A stretch of DNA of 64,000 bases from Shewanella abyssi (GTDB lineage: Bacteria > Pseudomonadota > Gammaproteobacteria > Enterobacterales > Shewanellaceae): NCBI RefSeq assembly GCF_023284025.1, contig NZ_JAKIKR010000025.1, positions 1-64,000 on the forward strand. The letters are read 5' to 3'. This document shows, piece after piece, positions 35,544 through 44,545 of the stretch; position 1 is the first letter of the stretch; every line of letters begins with the position of its first letter. Below the pieces are notes generated by a model. The model was not told where the DNA came from. It was given only the letters and a program-made list of their open reading frames with translations, and searched no databases. A program made the position numbers and the translations under genes.

Positions 35544-36095
35544 ATGAGCCAGATTGCGTTAGACGGTGAACTGATTAATTTGAAAAGCTGTAAGGTGCAG
35601 CTTTCAATGCAATTGGTCGAACAAGATATGTCGGGGCAAAGTTCGAGCACTGCCAGCAGTGAGCAAGGCGATAAAGCCAAAGAGCTAAAAGTCACCGGCT
35701 TAATCCCATTTACCGACAAAGGGCAGTTGTCACGCTTGTTTGAGCTGGCAATTGCGAAAGACGACAGCGGTAATCGTCTGGTTCGGCGTATTGGCTCAGA
35801 TTTAGCCCGCGCGGTTAAAATCAGACAGGTTAAGTTTTTTGGCCAAATTACTGCGCCAGAACACCCGACGTTATTAGCGTGGAACGTCAGCTTTCAACTG
35901 CGTGAGTATTTGAGTATCCCCGAAGTGGCAGAACAGCGCCAGCCACAAACTGATGCCAGCACAGGCCAAAGCACCGAGAAAACCGCCAAGGTGATCCCCA
36001 CTGCTGCCATTACCGAGGCACCGCCAAAAGTGGAAGTTTCATCAGTGGAGAAGTTCTTATCTAGCGTCGATAGCGTTATTGGGGATCCTGCATGA
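35544..36095 (+). CDS. Tail/baseplate protein, unassigned (gpU-like position)
   Basis: 183 residues. N-terminal beta-rich half (IALDGELINLKSCKVQLSMQ, then TGLIPFTDKGQLSRLFELA) and a Pro/Thr-rich C-terminal tail. No family firmly recognised. It lies directly before the hub/spike gene and overlaps it by four bases, the place held by gpU-type or hub-adaptor proteins in other myophages. Confidence 0.6.
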   Translation: MSQIALDGELINLKSCKVQLSMQLVEQDMSGQSSSTASSEQGDKAKELKVTGLIPFTDKGQLSRLFELAIAKDDSGNRLVRRIGSDLARAVKIRQVKFFGQITAPEHPTLLAWNVSFQLREYLSIPEVAEQRQPQTDASTGQSTEKTAKVIPTAAITEAPPKVEVSSVEKFLSSVDSVIGDPA

Positions 36096-37501
36096 AATTA
36101 AGCCACCGCCTAACCGTTGGCACCGAGGTATTGCCGTTGGCGGATCATCACTTAGTGCTTGAGCTATCATCGGCTGGCCGCGCGGTATTTGAGGTACAAG
36201 GTGAGGTAAAACTCGGTCAAGTCGTGGCCTTTGATATCGGCTATAACAATAAACTGCAGCGGTATTTTAGCGGTTATATCACCAAAGCCACCCCGAGCAG
36301 CATGGGCATGCAACGTATTGTGGTGCGTGAGCTATCGAGCCTATTAGCCGAGCATTGCCCGGTTAATATTCGTCATGCAACCTTTCGCCAGGTGATCACC
36401 CAACTGGCCGCAGACACTGGCCTCAGTTTTGTCATTCCCGACACTGCAGTTTACCTTGATAACAAAGTGCCGAACTTTACCAGCCAAGGCACCGGTTACC
36501 AATTACTCGCCAGTTTAAGCGGTGTATTTGGTATCGATGATTGTATTTGGTATCAGCAGCCCGACGGGCAAATCTTTGTTGGCAGTTATCAAGATAGCCG
36601 CTGGCCATCAAAGCCACTGCCCATCAGTCAGGAATTCAGCAAAAAGCAGTTTAGTAACAGCTGGCAGTTAATGGCCATGCCCGCAATGCGACCTGGTGCC
36701 ATGGTCAACGGCCATCGCGTTAAGCAAGTCGAACTTGAAAGCGACAGCATGACAATCACATGGACCGCAACTAAAGCTGATGAGCGCAGCGAAAAGCGTC
36801 GCATCACTAATATATTCCCAGAACTAGCCGCCGATTATCATCTGCCTGTTTGGGGCAAGGTGATTGCCCTGCCAGAATTGCCGACAATTGATGGCGAACG
36901 CGCGAGTGATGCATTTTATCCACGCTACGCAGTTGACGTGCAGCTGCTCGATGAGAACGGCAACGAAACTAAAGCACCCGCACTGCAAGCCGTGCCATTA
37001 CCACTACCAGGTGCAGGCAATAAAGCTGGCCGATTAGAGCCGCCGGCTATTGGTTCAATAGTTGAAATAGGCTTTGCTTACGGCCGACCTGATAAACCAT
37101 TCATTCGATGTGTATTGCCATTCGGCTGGGACTTACCCGCCATCAAACAGGGCGAAAGCCGCAACCAAGTACGTGACGGGGTTTATCAATTATTCGATGA
37201 TGTGGGTAATCTCATTACCGAAACTGACAAAGACATTCGCACCACCATCGGCCAAATGCATCAGCTATTGGTGAAACAGTCACAACAGATAGAAGTACTT
37301 GAAGACCAACTCACCACGGTTAAAGGCAAAATGGACATGGTGATCACCAAAGACTTAAAGATCCAAGCCAAGAACATTACCGAGGATGCCGACACCATTA
37401 AACTCAATGGTGGTGCAAGCGTAGTCACTTGTGCCCACATCTGCCATTTCACTGGTGGTCCACATGGCGATGGTTCATCAACAGTCACTGCAGGCAAGTA
37501 A
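36092..37501 (+). CDS. Baseplate hub/spike protein (gpD/gpV-like)
   Basis: 469 residues. The N-terminal two-thirds resembles the gpD/gp27-like hub (FRQVITQLAADTGLSFVIPD, TGYQLLASLSGVFGIDDCIW), followed by an OB-fold-like spike part (GRLEPPAIGSIVEIGFAYGR), a coiled coil, and a C-terminal His/Cys tip (CAHICHF and GGPHGDG) that could bind a metal as the spike apexes of P2 gpV and PAAR proteins do. It appears to combine hub and spike in one polypeptide. Confidence 0.78.
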   Translation: MKLSHRLTVGTEVLPLADHHLVLELSSAGRAVFEVQGEVKLGQVVAFDIGYNNKLQRYFSGYITKATPSSMGMQRIVVRELSSLLAEHCPVNIRHATFRQVITQLAADTGLSFVIPDTAVYLDNKVPNFTSQGTGYQLLASLSGVFGIDDCIWYQQPDGQIFVGSYQDSRWPSKPLPISQEFSKKQFSNSWQLMAMPAMRPGAMVNGHRVKQVELESDSMTITWTATKADERSEKRRITNIFPELAADYHLPVWGKVIALPELPTIDGERASDAFYPRYAVDVQLLDENGNETKAPALQAVPLPLPGAGNKAGRLEPPAIGSIVEIGFAYGRPDKPFIRCVLPFGWDLPAIKQGESRNQVRDGVYQLFDDVGNLITETDKDIRTTIGQMHQLLVKQSQQIEVLEDQLTTVKGKMDMVITKDLKIQAKNITEDADTIKLNGGASVVTCAHICHFTGGPHGDGSSTVTAGK

Positions 37502-37518
37502 CTCAATAAGGAGCTGAT

Positions 37519-37716
37519 ATGGCCCTAAGCAAATCATCACTGAAAGGCAAGATAGTCACCGAACTTAAAGCCCAAGGTTTTACCACTGAGGGTGAACATG
37601 CCTACGCTGCCAAGATGGCCGAAGCCATAGCTAATGCTGTCATCGATGAGATAACCAGCAACGGTCAAGTAGTTGTCAGCGGCGGCAGTTCATCAGGTAC
37701 ATACAAAGTCAGCTAG
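37519..37716 (+). CDS. Small late protein, unknown
   Basis: 65 residues, helical with a Gly/Ser-rich end (VVSGGSSSGTYKVS). Small proteins of this kind close the late operon after the spike gene in related phages. Preceded by AAGGAGCTGAT, a very good ribosome-binding site; followed by a terminator. Function unknown. Confidence 0.7.
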   Translation: MALSKSSLKGKIVTELKAQGFTTEGEHAYAAKMAEAIANAVIDEITSNGQVVVSGGSSSGTYKVS

Positions 37717-37730
37717 CCAGCCACAACACC

Positions 37731-37757
37731 AAGCCCAGCATTAACGCTGGGCTTTTT
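37731..37757 (+). terminator. Late operon terminator
   Basis: AAGCCCAGC-ATTAAC-GCTGGGCTTTTTG, a 9-bp stem and T-run, 15 bp after the last late gene. Confidence 0.9.
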
Positions 37758-38110
37758 GTTGCCTGCAGTAGAGCCACATCTATCTAGACTTAATACCAAT
37801 CAACCAAAGCCAAACAACTCGAGTAAAACACCAACCAGAAACTATCGACGCCGGTTCGGTTCCTGTCGTGGGGCTCGAACCCGCGCCTAACTTTAGCCAT
37901 TCAGCTTTGAGCCACGGAATCCAACCCACGCAGAAAGAAACACACGAAATCCGCACTCTTCCTCCCCTCCTGCGCGCTTTTTATCATTTTTTTATTTCAG
38001 TTTTAGATTATTGCAGTTCATAGGCGCAGCCAGCGCCATTCCTAGGGCTTTAACATGATCGAAGATCTGAAATGATCGCGGTTTATTTCACTGTTTTACA
38101 GTTCTACACA
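37749..38110 (+). repeat. Prophage right-end block, copy B; possible cos region
   Basis: Non-coding block that matches 2517-2890. In HP1-like linear genomes the cohesive ends lie between the last late gene and attP, which is this interval, so the conserved block is a candidate cos/packaging region. It carries an imperfect version of the dyad seen in copy A and a 17-of-18 match (37870-37887) to the ssrA 3' end. The stretch 38111-38273 has no gene. Confidence 0.7.
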
Positions 38111-38273
38111 GGCGCTACGAGGGGTTAAGTGATTGCGTAAGCCCATGAACAATGGGCTTACTCTCGATTTTGTGGGGTAAGCAAAAAAGATTGAGTATTT
38201 AATTGAAACGTAAAGTTGTTTTAAAACAGTTGGTTAATTGTCTTATGAAATGAAATCAATTTGAGTGCTTAAA

Positions 38274-38678
38274 TTACTTTAAGGCTTTTTCCCGACTCAA
38301 ACTTAAACTTCTCTTTCGTACAGCCAAACCTACCAAATTTTGATAATTAGATGCTGAGTACATCAGTGTCATCAATACAAGTATAGGCATTTTAATGCAT
38401 ATAACCCATTGAAAAATGCCAAAGTCATCAACAGATCTTATTGCTGGCAGGATGATGTCATACCATTGATAAATATAAATTATAATTAGTGATAGGAGTG
38501 TGTATTTACTGTCAAAGAAGGCGAATTTTAATTCTTGCCTATCTTCAACAAATTTTTTTTTGTAACCATGCAAGCAATTGATTTGTTTCCTATCTTGTTT
38601 AATTTTTTTTAGCCTATATTGACGTATAAGCTTTTCTGTACAAGAACTCATTAATTCCATCCACATGATAAAAAACAA
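38274..38678 (-). CDS. Prophage right-end membrane cargo protein
   Basis: 134 residues, AT-rich gene. A basic helical N-terminal half (about 15-50, many Lys/Arg) is followed by two hydrophobic segments (about 60-76 and 92-106, containing YTLLSLIIIYIYQWY and MPILVLMTLMY) and a basic tail. No family recognised. It lies between the conserved block and attR, opposite to the late operon, in the same slot as the DUF2971 gene of the relic copy. A lysogen-expressed exclusion role is plausible inference. Start uncertain among ATGs near 38678, 38663 and 38648. Confidence 0.55.
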   Translation of the reverse strand: MFFIMWMELMSSCTEKLIRQYRLKKIKQDRKQINCLHGYKKKFVEDRQELKFAFFDSKYTLLSLIIIYIYQWYDIILPAIRSVDDFGIFQWVICIKMPILVLMTLMYSASNYQNLVGLAVRKRSLSLSREKALK

Positions 38679-38841
38679 TTTTTATATGATATGACTTTAT
38701 TATAGAAAAAAATAGAGTAATTCAGCAGTGCAGTCTACAAGATATCGATGAATTTACTTGGGTGACAATAACTGTTATGCCGCACTTGATAGTGATAAAG
38801 CGATAGCCTTTGGCCTGTGTCTTATCTCAAACTGTAATACT

Positions 38842-38881
38842 GTGGACAAATAATAAAAACTGCGTGGGCATTTTGTGGACA
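38842..38881. promoter_or_regulatory. Integrase arm-type sites, right
   Basis: GTGGACA at 38842-38848, GTGGGCA at 38864-38870 and GTGGACA at 38875-38881, the last two offset by 11 bp exactly like the pair at 4445/4456. Same orientation throughout. Confidence 0.6.
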
Positions 38882-38892
38882 TTTAGATGTGA

Positions 38893-38926
38893 CAAAGGGT
38901 TAGCCTTTCGGCTAACCCTTTGTTTT
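38893..38926. terminator. Phage-carried terminator downstream of ssrA
   Basis: CAAAGGGTTAGCC-TTTC-GGCTAACCCTTTG followed by TTTT on the top strand; 13-bp stem. It lies on the phage side of attR, immediately after the reconstituted ssrA 3' end, and can terminate ssrA transcription leftward. Confidence 0.85.
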
Positions 38927-38928
38927 AA

Positions 38929-38976
38929 TTGGTGGAGGCGGCGGGGCTCGAACCCGCGTCCAAAAAGCCTACATCC
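38929..38976. repeat. attR: attR: 48-bp ssrA 3'-end direct repeat
   Basis: Identical to 4305-4352. Here it is part of the intact ssrA gene, so integration leaves tmRNA functional. Right boundary of the prophage. Confidence 0.95.
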
Positions 38977-39284
38977 AAGGCGCTACATGCTTAGTCTCTC
39001 TTTTAATTAACCAAGTACACTCCGAAAGACAGGATTGCAATTGGCGAGTTCAGTACTGTTTCGCGGTTCACCCCTGAACGTGGTTCCCTCGCTATCAAAT
39101 GTGAGATGACCATCTATAAACCAAACCCATTTGAGAAGTTTCGGCAAGATGGCTAGCTAGCCTAAGCTGCTAGAGAGTAGTTAGAGTCGTTTGCAACTAT
39201 AACAGTGAGGCTTTTTACGAGGCCAACCTCCCCTCGGCATGCTCCCAGGGTTTCGAGAATCTTGTCGAATCCAGAATCGCCCCC
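38930..39284 (-). ncRNA. ssrA: tmRNA (ssrA)
   Basis: About 355 nt read leftward. The 5' end GGGGGCGATTCTGGATTCGA pairs with the 3' end CGCCTCC-ACCA in a 7-bp acceptor stem that includes the G3-U pair recognised by alanyl-tRNA synthetase. The T arm is GACGCGGGTTCGAGCCCCGC. The tag frame GCA...TAG at 39162-39194 encodes ANDSNYSLAA. It rescues stalled ribosomes with SmpB, whose gene lies 110 bp upstream on the same strand. The 3' end is the phage attachment site. Confidence 0.97.
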
Positions 39285-39296
39285 AAGTACAATATG

Positions 39297-39326
39297 ATTG
39301 TAACGCGTCACATCTTGTTTTACCAA
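39297..39326 (-). promoter_or_regulatory. Candidate ssrA promoter
   Basis: On the bottom strand, TTGGTA (39321-39326) and TACAAT (39297-39302) are separated by 18 bp, ending 12 bp before the mature tmRNA 5' end, which is consistent with a short precursor trimmed by RNase P. Confidence 0.5.
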
Positions 39327-39394
39327 GCATAAAAACCGCATTAGCAACTGATTGTTCGTTTTATATCCGTCGTTGAAAGATACTGACGTTGAAA

Positions 39395-39889
39395 CTACTG
39401 CTGTACCGCTTTTTTCATGGTACGTGCTTTTTCAATCTGCCATTCGCGATCTTTAGTATCGTCACGCTTATCATGTTCTTTCTTACCTTTACCCAGGCCA
39501 ATCTCTATCTTTACCCATGCACCTTTTTGCCAGTACATAGAGATAGGAACGATTGAGTAACCTTTACGGTCCACTAAGCCTTGTAACTTATCGAGCTCTT
39601 TACGTTTGAGCAATAACTTACGCGAGCGCATTGGATCGCATACTACGTGAGTAGAGGCGGTATTGAGTGGCGCAATAGTACAACCAAAAAGATAGGCTTC
39701 GCCTTCCCTTAGAAATACATAGCTTTCAGACAAGTTTACCTTGCCCATACGAATAGACTTAACTTCCCATCCCATTAGGGATAGGCCGGCTTCCATTTTC
39801 TCTTCAAACTTATAGTCGAAAGTCGCGCGTTTATTACGGGCGATCGAAGCGGAAGTGTTCTTTGATTTTTTTGCGTTTTTCTTAGCCAT
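39395..39889 (-). CDS. smpB: SmpB, tmRNA-binding protein
   Basis: 164 residues starting at [10 protein letters not shown]; the frame is open 15 codons upstream, but the shorter form matches the family. OB-fold core with [20 protein letters not shown] and the basic C-terminal tail [20 protein letters not shown] that enters the mRNA channel. It brings tmRNA to stalled ribosomes. Adjacent to ssrA as in many gammaproteobacteria. Confidence 0.97.
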   Translation of the reverse strand: MAKKNAKKSKNTSASIARNKRATFDYKFEEKMEAGLSLMGWEVKSIRMGKVNLSESYVFLREGEAYLFGCTIAPLNTASTHVVCDPMRSRKLLLKRKELDKLQGLVDRKGYSIVPISMYWQKGAWVKIEIGLGKGKKEHDKRDDTKDREWQIEKARTMKKAVQQ

Positions 39890-40081
39890 AGGCTGGCTAT
39901 TATACGCAGGCAAGCAGGATTTGGAATTAGGCAAACCAAAATATTCACTTATTTATGGATTCTCTGATGCGTTTGTCTGCTTTTTAAGCAGTCAAGGTGG
40001 GCCGAGTGCGTCAAAGATGCGTTTTTTTGTAGTCATGTTAAAATTCAGCAATCTTGTTTATATTCTGAGTACCCACCATCA

Positions 40082-40513
40082 ATGCCGCAAATTTCCCGCA
40101 ATGTATTAGTTCGTTTTAGTGCGATGCAGATGTATGACTTAGTCAATGATGTCGAATCTTATAAAGAGTTCTTGCCAGGTTGTGTCGGCGGCAAGGTGTT
40201 AGAGTTTGATGGCGAAACCATGGTTGCCTCGGTTGATGTGGCTAAAGTGGGGATAAGTAAAACATTTACCACACGCAATAAGGTGGTTGCGGGCAAGAGT
40301 ATTCAGCTGCAGTTAGAAAATGGTCCTTTTAAAGAGTTGGTTGGTGAGTGGACCTTTACTGAGTTAACAGAAGATGCCTGCAGAGTTGATTTTAAAATTA
40401 ACTTTGAGTTCTCTAGCCCCATTGCTGACTTGGCGTTTGGAAAGGTGTTTAAAGAGTTAATGTCGTCTATGGTGACGGCATTTACTTGCCGCGCTAAGGT
40501 GGTTTACAAATGA
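40082..40513 (+). CDS. ratA: RatA, START-like ribosome-associated protein
   Basis: 143 residues: MPQISRNVLVRFSAMQMYDL and VNDVESYKEFLPGC define the polyketide cyclase/START-like family of RatA (YfjG). In E. coli overproduced RatA binds 50S subunits and blocks 70S formation; a ubiquinone-related role is proposed for homologues. Divergent from smpB and coupled by overlap to rnfH, the usual gammaproteobacterial trio. Confidence 0.93.
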   Translation: MPQISRNVLVRFSAMQMYDLVNDVESYKEFLPGCVGGKVLEFDGETMVASVDVAKVGISKTFTTRNKVVAGKSIQLQLENGPFKELVGEWTFTELTEDACRVDFKINFEFSSPIADLAFGKVFKELMSSMVTAFTCRAKVVYK

Positions 40514-40842
40514 ATACAGAGCAAGGCTTGTTTACGGTCGAAATAATCTATGCGTTGCCGCACCAGCAAAAGCTGATCAAGGTGAACATTGAGCCTGGTA
40601 CCACCTGTATCGATGCAGTAAAGCAAAGTGATATGCTGCGTTTTTTCCCCGACATTGATTTAGAGACGGTTAAGTTGGGTATTTTTAGTCGCTCTGTTAA
40701 GCATTCTGAAGTACTGCAACCTGGACAGCGAGTTGAGATCTACCGGCCGCTAATAGCCGATCCTAAAGATGTGCGCCGTAAACGAGCAGAAAAAGCGAAA
40801 GATGAAGGGCGGGTGAACAAGATCACAGGCGCTAAGTTATAA
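40510..40842 (+). CDS. rnfH: RnfH family protein (UPF0125)
   Basis: 110 residues with a ubiquitin-like beta-grasp fold: FTVEIIYALPHQQKLIKVNI, the GIFSRSVKHSEVLQPGQRVE segment and EIYRPLIADPKD. Function is unsettled despite the name. ATGA overlap with ratA. The basic tail (RRKRAEKAKDEGR) is typical. Confidence 0.9.
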   Translation: MNTEQGLFTVEIIYALPHQQKLIKVNIEPGTTCIDAVKQSDMLRFFPDIDLETVKLGIFSRSVKHSEVLQPGQRVEIYRPLIADPKDVRRKRAEKAKDEGRVNKITGAKL

Positions 40843-40888
40843 AGATTGGTCTTCGTAAAAGAATAAGGTTTACGGTTAATCAAAGCAT

Positions 40889-40926
40889 AAAAAATGCGAG
40901 TCTCCAATAAGAGATCCGCATTTTTT
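40889..40926. terminator. Bidirectional terminator, rnfH/bamE
   Basis: AAAAAATGCG and CGCATTTTTT arms with an inner TCTC/GAGA pairing; serves the convergent rnfH and bamE genes. Confidence 0.88.
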
Positions 40927-40965
40927 ATGTTCGTTCAAAGCAGAGTTAAGCTGACAACACGGCGA

Positions 40966-41463
40966 TTACTCTTGGCCTTTTTCCGATAGTGCTTTTGGTT
41001 GAGTTTGTTTCTCTTCCACCAAAGGCTCTGCTTGAGGGCGCTGTTCTGGTACTAAAGGCTCACCTTCTGGAATATTTAAACCAGGTAGCTTACTTTCTTC
41101 AAGCGGCGTATTAAACTCTTCGCTTAAATCATAATCGCCTTTCACTTCAACTAGAATATCTCCGTCAAAGTCAATGATCAGCTCTTTATGGATAATGCTG
41201 GCATCACGGCCACTTTTATAGTGATAAATGTAATACCAAGTATTGTCTGAAAAACTATCACGCAATACAGGACGACCTAAAACGTATTCAACCTGCTCTT
41301 TAGTCATGTCAATACGCAGCTTTTCTACCTGCTGGTCTTCCATGTAGTTACCTTGCGGAATGTCTGGCTTATAGATCAAATAGTCGAATACACCACAGCC
41401 ACTGAGCGATAGTGAGAGCGCAGCAGCGCCCAAAAGGGTAAGACTTCTTTTTTTAATTGTCAT
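40966..41463 (-). CDS. bamE: BamE outer-membrane assembly lipoprotein
   Basis: 165 residues. Lipoprotein signal peptide with lipobox LSGC near residue 23, then the BamE (SmpA/OmlA) domain: YKPDIPQGNYMEDQQVEKLR and EQVEYVLGRPVL. It stabilises the Bam complex that inserts beta-barrel proteins. Longer than E. coli BamE (113) because of a Pro/Glu-rich C-terminal extension of about 50 residues. Confidence 0.94.
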   Translation of the reverse strand: MTIKKRSLTLLGAAALSLSLSGCGVFDYLIYKPDIPQGNYMEDQQVEKLRIDMTKEQVEYVLGRPVLRDSFSDNTWYYIYHYKSGRDASIIHKELIIDFDGDILVEVKGDYDLSEEFNTPLEESKLPGLNIPEGEPLVPEQRPQAEPLVEEKQTQPKALSEKGQE

Positions 41464-42811
41464 TAAATGCGCTACTTCATCAAAATCTGTCGGTCATAAT
41501 ACCCAAGCAATCCCCTATCTGACAAGGGCTATTGTCGCAGAGTCTGCTCAGGTTGCTAATCTATGTTGTTTCTCGGTTTTAACACTGAGGTTACATAAGC
41601 TGCTTATATTGAGTCGTAAACGGGTAATTAGTTCATTCGTATTAGTATTTTTCTAGGTTTTAGTCACTCTTTACTTGCCATACTATGGGCAGGTAAAGGC
41701 CGTTGTTGAATTTTATTAGATTGACGATTTGTTATTAAGCTTATGATTTTAAGTAGTTTAACTGCTGACTTAACTCTGAACGATTCAAGCCGCAGTTTGC
41801 TGCCATCTGGTATTAGCATTCGCTTTAATAGTATTAAGCCTTATAGCCCGTCGCTGCTGGGCAATCGAAGCTTGGTGGTGAGCGCTAGCCATTATTCAGT
41901 CGCTATTTATTTTTTAATCATTGTCACAGATTCGATATTTGAGTCGATATTTGTATTGATCGCGCGTTTGGGCACGTTTTATCAGTGTGCTACACATTTG
42001 ATTAAAGTCAGTTTCCTCAAATATAGGGGCGGGGGAAGTTTAGTGTTGCTGGTTTTTGAGGGTAAATAATGTACGCATTAGTCGGTGGTCGGTTTGTAAA
42101 CGGTGCTATTTACGTTGTTTAAGGGCGACTTTTAAAAATAATTAACATAAAACCAATATATTTTGTGATGTTAGTCACTATTCTTCCTCTTGCGGTGATC
42201 CATACCTTTAGCCTACTAGGCTCCAGCTAACGTTAACGTCAAGTTAAAACAGTCGTTTACATTGTTGTTGATTAGTATGGTTTTTAACTTACTGGTAATT
42301 ATGGGTTTAATTGATTTACGCCCAAGGTAGCTGTAAACGGAGCTCTGCATTTGCCCTATTATCAAACTTCCCACTGGCTGTATCAATTTAATGACGTTAG
42401 GTAATTAAATTACGGTGTGGAATTCAAGCGTGCTTGCTTGGTCAAGTTGCCTTACAACTGTCTTTTTTGTTATCTTCAAATACTACCATCGCATGCTATA
42501 TCATTGTATTTGTAGGTTTTAAGTTCTTACTTTTCACCTTGGGTAATACTGTTTTACGTCAATTTCATATCCGCTACAAAGTCTCTGCCGAGCTTAGCCT
42601 TGCTTGCATCGAACGCTATTTGTGGTTAGTTTTTGTTGCAAATAACCATATGTGGCCTCGGTAATGCCTTTTTGTTTGCTTGCCTTTTATATTAAAGGAA
42701 AGTGATGCCGAGCATTTAAAGAAGTCGACTTTAGCAATGCTAAATAAATCACAGTAGGCCGGTGGCCTCATCAAGCAAACATAGTGACGATACAGTTTGG
42801 AGAGAAAATTT
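41464..42811. other. Long gene-poor stretch upstream of aceB
   Basis: No convincing gene in about 1.35 kb. Two short open frames (41743-42069 and 42434-42664, rightward) have hydrophobic, low-information translations and no family match and are not called. It probably contains the bamE promoter (near 41470-41560) and the aceB promoter, and possibly a decayed gene. Only 5' GGAGAG before aceB is a clear signal. Confidence 0.5.
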
Positions 42812-44437
42812 ATGGCACAGCAGATAACCATCGACAATAGCGTTGTTGCAGATGAAGTCGTTATTAGTGGGAAAACGGTCATCGGACAAGAAACGGTATT
42901 AACAGAAGGTGCGTTAAGTTTACTTAAAACACTCTGTAAGCATTTTGCTAGCGATGTACCTTCGCTATTGGCTCATCGAAAGATAAGGCAGGGGCTTGTC
43001 GATAAAGGTCAGTTACCAGATTTCCTAGAGCACACTAAAACGATACGTGAAAGTGACTGGCAGGTGAGGGGGATCCCTCTCGACTTGCAAGATAGACGCG
43101 TTGAAATAACCGGACCAGTTGATCGCAAAATGGTGATTAACGCGCTCAATGCAAATGCAAAAGTGTTTATGGCCGATTTTGAAGATTCACTTGCACCGAG
43201 CTGGGATAAGCTGGTCGAAGGGCAGATTAATTTACGCGATGCGATTAGCGGTGATATTAGTTATACCTCGGCAGAAACGGGTAAATCCTATGCGTTAGCC
43301 GCAGATCCTGCGGTGTTGATCTGTCGTGTACGTGGTCTGCATATGCTAGAGAAGCATGTTAGCTATGCTGAACAAGCTATACCTGCAGCGCTATTTGATT
43401 TCTGTATCTATTTTTATAATAACTATCGTCAATTGCTCAGTAAGGGCAGTGGTCCATACTTTTATATCCCTAAACTTGAGAGCCATCTTGAAGCGCGTTG
43501 GTGGGCAACCGTTTTTGCTTTTGTGGAGCAGCGTTTTTGTCTACAGCCTGGCACGATTAAATGTACCTGCTTAATTGAAACCCTGCCTGCAGTATTTGAG
43601 ATGGATGAAATCTTATATGAGTTACGTTCAAACATTGTCGCGCTTAATTGTGGCCGTTGGGACTATATATTCAGTTACATTAAGACGTTGAACAATCACA
43701 GTGACCGTATATTACCCGATAGACAGTCAGTCACCATGGATACACCATTTCTGAGTGCATATTCGCGTTTGTTAGTTAAAACATGTCATAAACGCGGCGC
43801 GCTCGCGATGGGGGGAATGGCAGCGTTTATTCCTGCAAAAGATCCAAAAGCTAATCAACAGATCCTAGATAAAGTGCGTCAGGATAAACAACTTGAAGCG
43901 CGTAATGGCCATGATGGCACCTGGGTTGCCCATCCTGGTTTGGCTGATACCGCAATGGAAGTCTTCAATGAGTACATTGGCGAAAATCATGTCAATCAGT
44001 TGCATATTACTCGTGATGTTGATGCACCCATCCTAGCTCATGAACTATTGTCGGCCTGCAAAGGTGAGCGAACAGAGGATGGAATGCGTCGAAATATCCG
44101 TATTGCGCTGCGATATATAGAGGCATGGATCAAGGGTAATGGCTGCGTGCCTATATATGGCTTAATGGAAGATGCTGCGACGGCGGAGATCTCTCGCACC
44201 TCGATTTGGCAGTGGATAAAGCATCAGCAGCAGCTATCGAATGGCACAATAGTAACCAAACCTTTGTTCAAAGAGATGTTGCTTCAAGAATTGGCTCAAG
44301 TTAAAGAGGAGGTGGGGGCGGATAGATTCACCCATGGCCGCTTTACCGAAGCGGCCGTTATTCTGGAACAAACGACTACCGCTGATGAACTGGTCGATTT
44401 TATCACTCAGCCAGGTTATGAACTGCTTATTGCATAG
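42812..44437 (+). CDS. aceB: Malate synthase A
   Basis: 541 residues from the ATG giving MAQQITIDNS with GGAGAG upstream. It condenses glyoxylate and acetyl-CoA to malate in the glyoxylate shunt. Signature segments: VFMADFEDSLAPSWDKLVEG, the GPYFYIPKLESHLEARWW stretch, CLIETLPAVFEMDEILYEL, and the C-terminal catalytic region with NGCVPIYGLMEDAATAEISR. Full length. The isocitrate lyase gene that commonly follows aceB is absent: the next gene is unrelated. Confidence 0.96.
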   Translation: MAQQITIDNSVVADEVVISGKTVIGQETVLTEGALSLLKTLCKHFASDVPSLLAHRKIRQGLVDKGQLPDFLEHTKTIRESDWQVRGIPLDLQDRRVEITGPVDRKMVINALNANAKVFMADFEDSLAPSWDKLVEGQINLRDAISGDISYTSAETGKSYALAADPAVLICRVRGLHMLEKHVSYAEQAIPAALFDFCIYFYNNYRQLLSKGSGPYFYIPKLESHLEARWWATVFAFVEQRFCLQPGTIKCTCLIETLPAVFEMDEILYELRSNIVALNCGRWDYIFSYIKTLNNHSDRILPDRQSVTMDTPFLSAYSRLLVKTCHKRGALAMGGMAAFIPAKDPKANQQILDKVRQDKQLEARNGHDGTWVAHPGLADTAMEVFNEYIGENHVNQLHITRDVDAPILAHELLSACKGERTEDGMRRNIRIALRYIEAWIKGNGCVPIYGLMEDAATAEISRTSIWQWIKHQQQLSNGTIVTKPLFKEMLLQELAQVKEEVGADRFTHGRFTEAAVILEQTTTADELVDFITQPGYELLIA

Positions 44438-44545
44438 GGTTTATTTAATCAGGTGGTGAATGACAGAGCTTCGCTCGTTTTTGTTTGATAAGTTATTTAG
44501 ATTGAGTCGGTAAATTAGTTTGGCTGCCTTTCGCGGCTTGTGCCC

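Noticed and set aside
35131..38930. Search for a reverse transcriptase, Avd gene or template repeat beside the variable tail gene
   Set aside because: No open frame on either strand encodes an RT (no YxDD motif) and no near-copy of the variable repeat was seen; the 97-residue neighbour resembles a tail assembly protein, not Avd.
41743..42069. Rightward 108-codon open frame in the aceB upstream gap
   Set aside because: Hydrophobic, no motif, no ribosome-binding site; probably chance.
42434..42664. Rightward 76-codon open frame before aceB
   Set aside because: No family resemblance and no start signal; overlaps the likely aceB promoter region.
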